Assembly: GCA_030568195.1 (NCBI GenBank)
Contig: JAJLTO010000007.1
Span: 682,001 to 746,000 of the forward strand
DNA: 64,000 nucleotides
Source: Dipodascopsis uninucleata var. uninucleata
Lineage: Eukaryota > Ascomycota > Lipomycetes > Lipomycetales > Lipomycetaceae
Reading direction: 5' to 3'
The notes beneath the pieces are model-generated. The model saw only the letters and a list, made by a program, of their open reading frames with translations. It was not told where the DNA came from and ran no database searches. Every line of letters starts with the position of its first letter. Position 1 is the stretch's first letter. Shown here piece by piece: positions 54,947-64,000 of this stretch. Both the position numbers and the translations under genes were made by a program.

Positions 54947-56548
54947 TCAAACATTCATAGTACTAGAAATTGCCTTTTCTATTTTTGAAACACCCTCCAT
55001 AATTTCATCTTCAGTAATTACCAAAGGAGGTAGAAGACGTATAGTGTTAGTACCTGCAGTAATAATCAACAAACCCTCTTCGAGTGCCTTAGAAATAACT
55101 GGAGATGGATCTTCAGTGAATTGGATACCCAATATAAGGCCGGTACCTCGAATTTCAGATATCAATTTTGGAAACTTCTCTTTGAGCTGTAGAAGTAGAG
55201 ACTTCAGTAACTGCCCCTTTTCAACAACACTGGCAAGTAGTTCAGGACGGGAAAGTTGATCAAAAACGTAGTAAGCAACACAGCAAGCAAGAGGATTACC
55301 TCCAAAGGTAGTTCCGTGGTCGCCGAATTTTATGACGCTTGCAACCTTCTCAGTAGTCAACACAGCACCTATTGGAAATCCATTACCAAGGGTTTTTGCC
55401 ATAGTTAAAATATCGGGATGAGCATCAGCAGGAAACATTTGATGAGCCCATAAATTCCCTGTTCTTCCAATTCCTGATTGAATCTCATCATATATCAAGA
55501 GAGCGTCAACTTCATTACATCTCTTACGCAAAGCAACCATAAATTCCGGGTCAGCTTGGTAAACCCCGCCCTCGCCTTGAATAGGTTCTATAATCACTCC
55601 ACAGGTGTTTTCGGTTATGATACTCTCTATACCATCTAAATCATTATAAATACCATACTTGAATCCAGGAATCATTGGAAAATAAGGCTTTTGGTATTTT
55701 TCGTTTGGAGTAGCAGAAAGACTACCCATTGTACGGCCATGGAAAGATCGCGCAAAGGATACTATTTCATACTTCTTCTCGCTACCTCTTTTAGAAACCT
55801 TGCCATACTTCCTTGCAAATTTGATAGCTGCCTCATTGGCTTCTGTTCCAGAATTTGAAAAGAATACTTTTGCAGCTTGTGCCATCGCACCATTTTCTTT
55901 TGTTCTGTCCACTATAAGCTTTGCAAGAGGTCCAGCATGTTCGTTATAATACAAGTTAGAAATATGGATAGCCTTTTGAGATTGCTCAAAAAGAATTCTG
56001 GCAACTTCTTTGTTTCCATGACCGAGACCATTAACCGCAATACCAGCTATATACGAGTCAGTCTAAGAAAATTGATAGGTTCAAGACTAACTCTCCTTAC
56101 CAGTAAAATCGAGATAGGTCCTATAATATCGGTCAGCATAACCATCTCAGACTTCAATACACTCGTATATTTATTACGTACTTTCCGTCCAAGTCCGTAA
56201 CCTTGCTTCCTTCACCTTTGACCAAAACCAGAGATGGTCTGGCATACAATGAAACTCCATATGGTTCGTATGTTCTGACATATGCTTCTGATTTTTTTCC
56301 CTGCCACGCAAACAAAATCTCAGCTAAATCAGAGCTATTCTAGTCAAGCAGGATTTACTTTTCCTTGCTAATCTTACATTATTCAGTAATGAATTGGCCG
56401 CAAAATTTCGTACGATTGGATGTCGATAGTTGACAATTCTATATCCTCCAGAAAGAGTAGAAACACATTGCTCTGTAAGGTCTCGGGACACATTTCTGCC
56501 GATTTTTGCGACACAAGCAAATCTGCGTCCAACTGTCTTAAACATCAT
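54947..56548 (-). CDS. ARG8: Acetylornithine aminotransferase, mitochondrial
   Basis: PLP enzyme of arginine and ornithine synthesis in the mitochondrial matrix. Four exons: 56548-56378, 56300-56182, 56120-56101 (20 nt) and 56046-54947; 469 residues. Residues 1-50 form a basic presequence-rich leader. The micro-exon restores DGKTYLDFTAGIAVNGLGHG exactly as the family requires; without it the conserved YxDFTAGIAV block is broken. Later motifs: SNSGTEANEAAIKFARK, SFHGRTMGSLSAT, DEIQSGIGRTG and TMAKTLGNGFPIG with the PLP lysine near 321. A family-level overlap with ornithine aminotransferase exists, but the pattern and presequence favour Arg8. Confidence 0.94.
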
Positions 56549-57016
56549 ATTTAATTATATATCCAATATAAATAGTTTCTAATTCTATTATAATTATAAT
56601 CGTATCAATTAGGTCGGTAATAAACGTTTCAGAACATAATACAAGTTCACTTGAAAATTTAAATGGGTGAAATTTATTCAAAGTATAGAAATGACTCAGC
56701 AGTTAACCTCCACGCTAGTCTGCACTCAACCGTCACTCACTACAGCTCGACTTATTACTCATCAAGTATGTATCAGTTCAATAGCATTAGTATATGTCTA
56801 CATTATAGCCATCGTATGTTATGTATAATCTGTGGTTTAACTATATTAAATTTGCTAAGGATCAGTATGGAATGGGCAAAAAATCTCTGGGTAAGGTAAT
56901 AAGTAATAGCTGCTGTTATTCATCATGGCTTAGAACCTAAGATATCAAGTATTATACACTGGAAGTATATCGTACTGTGATATCTTTAAAGATTAGTTGT
57001 TATACAACAATGAAGG
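56549..57016. other. Divergent intergenic region between ARG8 and the TatD-family gene
   Basis: 468 bp. It contains the small plus-strand candidate at 56663, listed separately. Otherwise AT-rich. Confidence 0.45.
56663..56899 (+). CDS. Possible small gene, splice pattern unresolved
   Basis: From the ATG at 56663 the frame reads MGEIYSKYRNDSAVNLHASL and then STVTHYSSTYYSS before a GTATGT donor near 56768. After a TATAG acceptor at 56813 another frame reads PSYVMYNLWFNYIKFAKDQY and GMGKKSLGK, but its phase does not join the donor; a later AAG acceptor near 56860 would give a short in-phase ending. Either a small two-exon protein or chance. No family recognised. Confidence 0.2.
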   Translation: MGEIYSKYRNDSAVNLHASLHSTVTHYSSTYYSSSMYQFNSISICLHYSHRMLCIICGLTILNLLRISMEWAKNLWVR

Positions 57017-58182
57017 ATGTCTGAAGAGTTGAGTCTGGAATTATGGAATCTCGGGGTCTACGACGCGCACTGTCATCCTACTGATAATTATCATCTTATG
57101 GCGAAATACTTGTCGTTTGTGAAAATTAGAAAGCTTACGATTATGGCTACGAGATTACAAGACCAAGAAAAAGTAAGCATGGCAGCAAGAGAATTCCCAG
57201 ATAGAATCATACCTTGCTTTGGTAAGAGAATTGCTATGTAAGAGAACAATGAAGTAGTTGAATATTTAGACGCTGAACGAGTATTCTAGGTTATCATCCA
57301 TGGTTTACTCACTTGCTTTATGCATCAGACTGTGCGCCTAATAGTAAAGCAGAACACTATAAAAAGGTCTTAACACCGGAACCAACAGAGGAGTTCATTA
57401 ATCTTCTTCCGGAACCGTTTAGTCTTAATGAATTCATAGCTATATTAAGTCGAAATCTTGCGAGTCACCCTCACGCTCTTGTTGGAGAAATTGGTCTTGA
57501 TAGATCTTTTCGTATACCCAATGACGGCTGGACGACTTCGTTTGAAGAAACAGATAATGATCAAAGTGGATGTCTAAGCGCTGAAGACTTAGGAGAAAAT
57601 ATAGAAGCAAAGCGAGATCATAAAGGGCGCTCTCGATTGAGTCGATATCGAGTATCGCATTTACACCAGATACATATCTTAGAAGCACAGCTACGAATAG
57701 CCGCAGAATATAATAGATCTGTGTCGGTGCATGGAGTTCAAGCGCATGGTCTTTTATATGAAACTTTTCAACATCTTTGGAAGCGCGATCGCCCAAAATC
57801 AAAAGATTCCCGAGTCTTCGACCTGCCAAATAATTCTCTGGCAAACGATGGATTATTTCCTAAGCGAATTTGTCTGCATTCGTACTCTGGTTCAGTTGAT
57901 CAAACGAAACTATGGCTTGACGAGCGAAAAGTTTTGTCTAAGGTTTATTTTTCATTTTCTATGGTGATAAATTCGCGATATGGCGATAAATTCAAACAAA
58001 TTCTGAAATCCATACCAGACGAGCGCATATTAGCTGAGAGCGATTATCATCGATGTGATTTTACAATGCAAAACCTTCTTCAGGAAGTAGTAATATATAT
58101 TTGCGAAGTAAAGAATTGGTCTTTAGAAGAAGGTATCAAGCGCCTTTCAGAGAATTGGAAAAGTTTTGTATTTGATAATTGA
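57017..58182 (+). CDS. TatD-family metal-dependent hydrolase (Scn1/Cut9-interacting type)
   Basis: Two exons, 57017-57221 and 57290-58182, with a 68 nt GTAAGA...TAG intron; 365 residues. The metal-dependent TIM-barrel signature is present: YDAHCHPTD at 15-23, the FGYHPWF motif restored across the splice site, LVGEIGLDRSF with the metal-bridging glutamate, SVHGVQAHG where the family has VHxVxAxG, the ICLHSYSGS histidine and the final LAESDYH acidic site. An insert rich in Asp/Glu/Arg lies around 150-190. Fungal relatives include fission yeast Scn1, found as a Cut9 interactor; TatD proteins act as 3'-5' nucleases. Activity here is inferred. Confidence 0.88.
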
Positions 58183-58249
58183 CAGCATACAGTCAAAAAT
58201 ATAGTATTTAGTATCCTTCTAGTTCTGAAGGTTGTTAGTATTTTTGAAT

Positions 58250-59522
58250 TCAACGTGCTGCAATGTTTATTGAGTTAGCTTTTATAACGGCTTCTCTAAC
58301 CACTTTGTCCATGCCAGATAATGAACGAAAGATCTTGATCATATATGGCGGCAATACTCTTATAATCGGCATAAAATTAACATAAAGAGGAAGTGCGAGC
58401 TTCCCCGATCTTCCTAATTCCAGGCTGTCTATTATCTGCTTAGCAAGGTCGCGGGGATCAACCACGGGAGCAAAAAATTGTAGTGGAGGTACTATATCCT
58501 GAAACATCGACGTCTTCATTTGGCCAGGAATCACTATGAGAGTCTGGATTCCAGAGTAATCTACAAGCTCATAAGTCAAAGATTCATGCAGAGAAAGTAA
58601 AGCTGACTTCGAAGCGGCATAAGCAGCTAAAAATTAATGTCATAGTTAGATGAATACTTAAAAAATATAGCGTAAAGTCCGCACTTCATAGCCTACCATA
58701 TTCTATAGGTCCTTGAAATCCCAAAGAAGAAGAGATAGAAACAATATAACCTCTGTTCATCTCTATCATACATGGTAGAACGGCCTTAGTAGTGTAAAAG
58801 TGTGAGAGAAGATTGACATGAATCGTTCTTTGGCAGTTAGTTACAGTATATGAAAAGTGCTACGAAGTACTTACTTATCAATATCTTCGACAGACATATC
58901 TATCAGACTCCCTCGCTTTGAAATCGCTGCGTTGTTTATCAATATTGTTACAGGACCAAGCTAATAGATTGTCAGCTCGTTTTTCTTGCGATGTCGCAAT
59001 AATTATATGAAAATATGTACTACCTCTCTTGCAATCTCGGTAAAGGTTGCAATAACCTGCCGGTTATCACCAACGTCGCAAATATAGTAATTAACATTAG
59101 GAATTTTCACTTCAGGATCTTTGACATCTAGAACCGCAATTTTAGAACTTCTAATAGATAATAGCAGAGTGATAACATAACCAAGGCCGGAACTTCCGCC
59201 GGTAATAACTACTACATCCTTCTGTGGATCGAATCGAGTTCGACCACTTAAACTTGAAATATAACGAACAATCTGATATATTATCACCAAAATCGCATAA
59301 ATCTGTGATAATACAAATTCTATATCTTTCGACGTATAAAAATTCCTAGTTATCAATGTTAAATGATTTGATCTAAGCCAGCTTACCTACAGCCATTAAT
59401 TATAATAGTACACAAATAGATGAGTCTACTCACGCCTTGAGTATCACCGGTATTAATACAACCGCATAAGGGTTTAACAAGATTTTCCCCAGAAATTCGA
59501 CAATAGTATCTATGCTAATCAT
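58250..59522 (-). CDS. Short-chain dehydrogenase/reductase, membrane-anchored, five exons
   Basis: Exons by splice reading: 59522-59434, 59381-59024, 58960-58875, 58827-58697 and 58626-58250; 346 residues. An N-terminal hydrophobic region (NPYAVVLIPVIL, then LSQIYAILVIIYQIV) suggests an ER or lipid-droplet anchor. The Rossmann motif TGGSSGLG, INNAA, ISSSLG and the catalytic YAASK (split after the Gly before AYAASK) are all visible; NLLSHF follows the usual KTIxVN segment. The layout resembles SDR16C/retinol and sterol-type dehydrogenases of lipid droplets. Two acceptors read AAG and the donor of exon 2 could shift by one codon. The substrate is unknown. Its 3' end lies 67 bp from the TatD-family gene. 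Confidence 0.87.
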
Positions 59523-59819
59523 GATGTTCTCAATTGTATATCTGAAATACAAAGAGGCTTGACATAATTCATGATTACTATACCATTCCTGACACAAAAA
59601 TAATTACGATTGATTACAATTGCTTCACGGCCTGAAACTCTTCAATCAAAACAAAGTCCCAGAAGTCATTACCTTAATCAAATGATTTTTTAGCTATTAC
59701 ATTCTACAATAGCTCACGGAAATCGCCTACAACATTCTTCTATTTAAAGTCGATTCTATTATTTTAAATTTATATTACAGAAAGATAGAAAACAAAAAAT
59801 CTGAATTGCGCAAGATTAT

Positions 59820-62800
59820 CTAATCATCCAAATCGACTCTACGACGTTTTCCATTTTGATCACCAGAGCTAGTCTTCTGACGCTTCTTACTCTCGCGGCG
59901 GAAATATTCTTGCTTTAGTCGTCTTTCTCTTTCTTGCCGTTTCTCTGCATCCCTTGAAAGCTTCTTTTCAAACTCTGCTTTTCTCTGCTGCTTCTTATCT
60001 TGTCTCTTTCTAGTTTTTTCGTTTTGGAGAGTCATGATCTTCTGCAACATATCTCTTTTCATCTTATCGACTCCTCCCACTACGACTGCCCGTTTCTGCA
60101 AATATGTTTCTTTCTTCTGAGATTTCATCGTAGCGAGCTGAGATTTGAACGGTAGCTGAGATTTAACGGAGGTAGGTACCTTTAGAGGATTAAAACGACG
60201 AGTAGCACGCTCGATCTTGGCATATTCAGAGTCTTTTTGGACAGGTACTTCAAGACCAATATCATGACGGACTTCTCCTGTGAGGCGCATGCCATGCCAG
60301 TCTGTTTTTTCGTTTAGCAACAAAGAAGTAACCGGATTATAAAATTTCCTTGGTTGAATTGGGTACCATGCCCTTAATATGATAATATCACTCATCAAAA
60401 TCTTATCCTCAAAGGTAGCGCGGAAATGACCCTCTGGCTTGCTAAGAGCACGTTTGATTTGTCCACGAATACCAGAAACAGTTTTTATCGATGCACCTTC
60501 AAACTTAGCAACTTCCAATGCTGAATTAAACATACCCTGAACGAACGCCGTGGTCTTAAATATCTTGTAAGGTGTACCAACAAGCTTCAGCTTCTTAACA
60601 ATCTCAGCGTGTTGATCAACTCCCGTGACAGTGCCAGTAGCAGCAATTCTGAAAGCACCAGTGGCAGATTTGTTTGAAACAGACTGTACAGCGCAAAATC
60701 CTGTGTTGGGTGCTACTAAAGGTCCATAAAAGGTTGCAATACAATGCATATGCTCTGGTGTATATTTCAGCATTCTATTTCTTGTCCTAGAATCCGAGGT
60801 CGTATAGATTGGAATAGACTGAAATCTGCGCCAGCCCATAGAAAAAATAAGAGGATCATTTGTCTTAAGAATACGTTTATGCCATCTATGCCTTTTAATG
60901 CGGACCTGCAAAAATCCAAGTCTGTCTTCAGAAGCAAGCAAGGTGCCTATAACGACAGGATATTTTGGATCAAATGATTCTATGAATTCGTGAGGAATGT
61001 TATTGAGAACAATGCGCACATAACATCCAGAACGAAAACCTTCTATTCTTACCCTAACTGCTGGATCCATTTCTTCGTATTCTGCATTATTGATCTCCAG
61101 TTGCTTAGCAATTTTAGCCTTTTGGGCATCATGCCAAGTGTCATATAGATTCTTTTCCACATCATCATCTCCTAATCCATCATCTTCTTTATTTCCTTCT
61201 TCTTCTTCAAACCGCAATCTAAGCTTTTCTTTTTTCCTAGCGTTGAGCCGTCGCTCGTACTCATATGATTCTGATTCGGTCAGACTTTTCTCCTCTCCAG
61301 TCTGTTCAGAAGATGCGCTCTTAGAATTGTTATTCTTACTATTATCTGCTTCTAGATCCTCAAAATCTCCGAGCCCTTCGTCATCTGAGTCAAAATCGCT
61401 CGAATTAATTTCGTCGTCTTCAAAGTCATCTCCCGATTTTCCAGTTAAGAATCTTCCTTGAAGCGAATTTATTAGTCCAATATCAGAATATTTGACTAAA
61501 TCAGCTTCATTGAATATAGGCAGCGTTCCATCGAGAGTATTATTCAATGATGATGCGGTGGTTTCCTCTATCTTTTTGAAGAATATTTCTCCGTCTTCAT
61601 TGTCGTCGGAATTTAAAGCGTCAGAATCATCATTAGCCGATAACTCCTCATTCTTCCATCGTCTTATAACATCTTCTGGTGAAATATTCTCCAAATATAT
61701 GAGCTTGCCAATATCCCATTTTTTCTTTCCTCTTCTGTAGTCATTGAGAGCTTTGTCTGCTAGATTTTCCTTCCATCTTACCGCATCATAATCCGAATCA
61801 GATTCAAATCCAAGATCCGAGTCGCTGTCAGCAAATGCAAGTTCTTCATCCTCGTCGTCTGAATCCGCCAAGCCATCTTTTATCTTTGCGGCTCTATAGT
61901 ATGCTGCATCATCATCGACATCATCATCATTGGATTCTTCCTCAGCATCTTCCATACTGTCTAGAGATCCGTTTATTGCCAAATTCTGATCAGTGGACGA
62001 TATCTTTGCATTTCTGAGTTCCTTTCGACCACTATCCTCTTTTCCCTCAAAATTGCTCAACGTTTTTCCTCCACTGAACAACTGAATGCCTTCATTAGAT
62101 TCTCCAAGGGTAGATTTTGCATTCTGGAGGTCTACTACTAATCGTTCTCCAATTCCTTTCTCTTCACCTTCAACAAAACTTCTATGTCCTACGTCTATAT
62201 ATACAGCGTCTTTATCTATCATTATGCCTCCAACATCACTCATTGGTGCATAAACAACTTTCAGTTTATCGTCAAGCCTCTTTCTTCGCTTGACCTTGCC
62301 ATCTTCAGCATTCTTTTTTTCTTGATACGGTGTTGGACAAGGATCTGGCAGTTTCTCGACATCTGAAATCGTGAGATCACCGATTCCAGGAATATGAACT
62401 CTAGCATTATGTGATGGCAATGCTGTACCATGTATATAACCATATAAAGTTACTTTCCGATCAATCTTTGAGTTACGTTCGATCTCAGCAGGATGCGTTA
62501 TATCCACGATTCGATCAGCTATCATATAGGAGTGTTCGTTTCGCCATTTCAGAGGCCGAAACTTCATTACGCTTATAAATCTCGCCAAATTTAAAATTTC
62601 ACGGTCCGGATATCTTCCATTAAGAACACCACTCAAATAAAATAATTTGGCACCCTGATATACTTCGGTCCAAAAGCGATGTTTTAATCGTTTCTTCGAG
62701 GCTCGAAGAGTAGCAGGCGACTTGAACAAATCCAGATGCGTTGTAACACCTAAGATCCTAGGAAATCCATGAGGCGCTAAAATGTTTAAAAATTCCATGG

Positions 62801-63419
62801 TCTCCATTTCGAACCCAAAATTTCCATCAATCATTAACAAGACTAGATCAGCAATCTTCGCAAGATCGATCATAGAATTGAGATCATTCGCACACTCAAT
62901 GAACGTTAAGCGTTGCCTTTTACCTATAGGATATGGTATTAATATCAAATTTATGATGCTCTCGTAACTCGATACGTACCTGATACAACTGTCACTGGTC
63001 CTCTTATATCAGACAATGTATGCTTCGTATATCGCCTTACCAAACTTTTAATAAGAGTAGTTTTACCAGTCTTAAAAGACTTATTAGCTGTGGCTACCTA
63101 TAAAAACTCATCTATATTTACTCACCCCCGGTGGTCCGACAACTGCGACTATAACGGGAGGAGGCTCGTCAGGTGTTCTGTCAACCATAGGAACATGGTA
63201 TTTTTTCTCGCTTATCTATAATCCAGATATGTTAGTAATGTCCATGGGACCTAAAACTATTCATTCCATTGCACCTACGTCGTGAGTTCTTCTGGCCTGA
63301 CGTTCCAGCTTCCGAGGAGCAGACACAGCAAACGCCTTTGCGTTATAGCCATTGTTATGAACAGATGTCTTCTGGCTCTTCTTTTTGACGGCTCTATGAG
63401 ACTTGTTTTCTTGCTCCAT
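59820..63419 (-). CDS. BMS1: Ribosome biogenesis GTPase Bms1
   Basis: Nucleolar GTPase of the small-subunit processome that delivers Rcl1. Four exons: 63419-63279, 63215-63126, 63070-62980 and 62923-59820; 1141 residues, against 1183 in yeast. Exon 1 gives NAKAFAVSAPRKLERQARRT, the family start. The P-loop GPPGTGKT (74-81) is split by intron 2, and the exon 3/4 junction restores VVSGKRQRLTFIEC. A G-domain with TTHLDLF, a long acidic middle (about 290-600), and the C-terminal AARP2CN/DUF663 region with FRSGCYVRIVLNNIP and MFNSALEVAKFEG follow, then a Lys/Arg-rich tail. Paralogue of Tsr1, also in this window; unlike Tsr1 it keeps the P-loop. Confidence 0.95.
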
Positions 63420-63869
63420 ATTGTTCGAGTAGTAGCGAAATGATGACGAATAAACTAGTGACCAGATTTTGTATGGAAGTTTTTTTTGGCTATTTTTTTT
63501 TCTTTTACCGATCAGGCTGTTGTATATACATGTCCATATATATATATATATATATGGCGTAAATAGCAGTACATATTTTGTTTACGTATCCCTGCATAAT
63601 GATATAAATGCTAATTTAATATGCCATAAGTTCAATAGTAGCTACTTTGCCTCAATATTACACATAATGCATTATGATTATTAGTAGTAGCAGCAGATCT
63701 ATATATAAAGACATATGCGCCCGCAGTATATAACAAGCAGGTATTTCAATTTCAACAAACAGAAGCTGATCTGCGCACGCATCTTATTTTATTGATTGGA
63801 TTAAACTTGAATTTTTCAAATTTCATTCAACATTTCAAATTTATTAGATATAGACTTTTAAGTACAAAA
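63420..63869. other. Divergent intergenic region between BMS1 and the I9-type gene
   Basis: 450 bp with a palindromic AT run at 63536-63555. No exon was recognised. I looked for a PAC or RRPE element near BMS1 and saw only weak matches. Confidence 0.5.
63536..63555. repeat. AT dinucleotide run with palindromic flanks
   Basis: Ten AT units flanked by CC on the left and GG on the right, so that the whole 24 bp is self-complementary. It may extrude as a cruciform, but is most simply a microsatellite. Confidence 0.9.
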
Positions 63870-63990
63870 ATGTCGTCTAAAAGCTATATTGTAAGTGATG
63901 ATCTACTGATTTGTCGTTTTATGAGAAACTAACTATTTATTGTTGACAGGTTCGATTTAAGCCTGAAACTTCTGATGAAGAGGTGGCTAA
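63870..63990 (+). CDS. Proteinase B inhibitor-like protein (I9 family), 5' part
   Basis: Cut by the window edge. Exon 1, 63870-63890, encodes MSSKSYI; a 59 nt GTAAGT...CAG intron follows; exon 2, 63950-63990, continues VRFKPETSDEEVAK and ends at another GTAAGT donor at 63991. The pattern (short basic start, YIVRFK strand, then an acidic helix DEEVAK) matches the I9 propeptide-like inhibitors such as yeast Pbi2, which bind vacuolar subtilisin-type proteinase B. Only about 20 residues are visible, so the call is tentative. The exons are very short, as in several genes here. Confidence 0.55.
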
Positions 63991-64000
63991 GTAAGTAAAA

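Overview
The window is nuclear DNA of an ascomycete fungus with a compact, intron-containing genome: about 31 protein genes in 64 kb, spaced roughly 2 kb apart on both strands. The evidence is the gene set: chitin synthase, Zn2Cys6 regulator, GPI-anchored wall protein, Mcd4, Tim21, Prp16, Prp31, monopolin Csm1/Pcs1, and MluI cell-cycle boxes before thymidylate synthase. Introns are short (about 55 to 115 nt), mostly with GTAAGT-type donors and sometimes a TACTAAC branch site. Several genes are split into many exons, including micro-exons of 16 and 20 nt. Queuine tRNA-ribosyltransferase (lost in Saccharomyces cerevisiae, kept in fission yeast) and a Clr2-type silencing factor, together with yeast-like wall-protein repeats, suggest an early-diverging Saccharomycotina or Taphrinomycotina-like lineage. 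The species cannot be named from this sequence. The reading frames are consistent with standard CTG=Leu usage, which I did not test formally.

Layout. 0-13.4 kb: a FarA/Ctf1-like regulator, GPI ethanolamine-phosphate transferase Mcd4, a secreted M28 aminopeptidase, queuine tRNA-ribosyltransferase, an RBM25-like RRM protein and a mitoribosomal S21-like protein. 13.6-26 kb: Tim21, a secretory type I membrane protein, Csm1/Pcs1 divergent from thymidylate synthase, Afg1, a LysM protein, chitin synthase and an F-box protein. 25.8-34.4 kb: Prp31 divergent from Prp16, a CipC/DUF3759 stress protein with a 2 kb upstream region, and a DUF3445 protein. 34.6-43.5 kb: Utp7 divergent from Tsr1, an orphan basic protein and a Clr2-like protein. 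43.5-49.7 kb: a 6.2 kb stretch with no confident gene, the most unusual part of the window. 49.7-64 kb: a GPI wall protein, Sdh8/SDHAF4, a nine-exon MFS transporter, Arg8, a TatD/Scn1 nuclease-family protein, a five-exon SDR enzyme, Bms1 and the start of an I9-type proteinase inhibitor.

Functional groups recur. Ribosome biogenesis: Utp7, Tsr1 and Bms1, with PAC/RRPE-like elements between UTP7 and TSR1. Splicing: Prp31, Prp16 and the RBM25-like protein. Mitochondria: bS21m, Tim21, Afg1, Sdh8 and Arg8. Cell surface and secretion: Mcd4, chitin synthase, GPI wall protein and aminopeptidase. Two divergent gene pairs join partners of one pathway (PRP31/PRP16 and UTP7/TSR1). I saw no rRNA or tRNA gene, CRISPR array, LTR element or intact transposon. 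No single previously undescribed system stands out. The best leads are the micro-exon gene structures, the coordinated divergent promoters and the gene-empty 6 kb.
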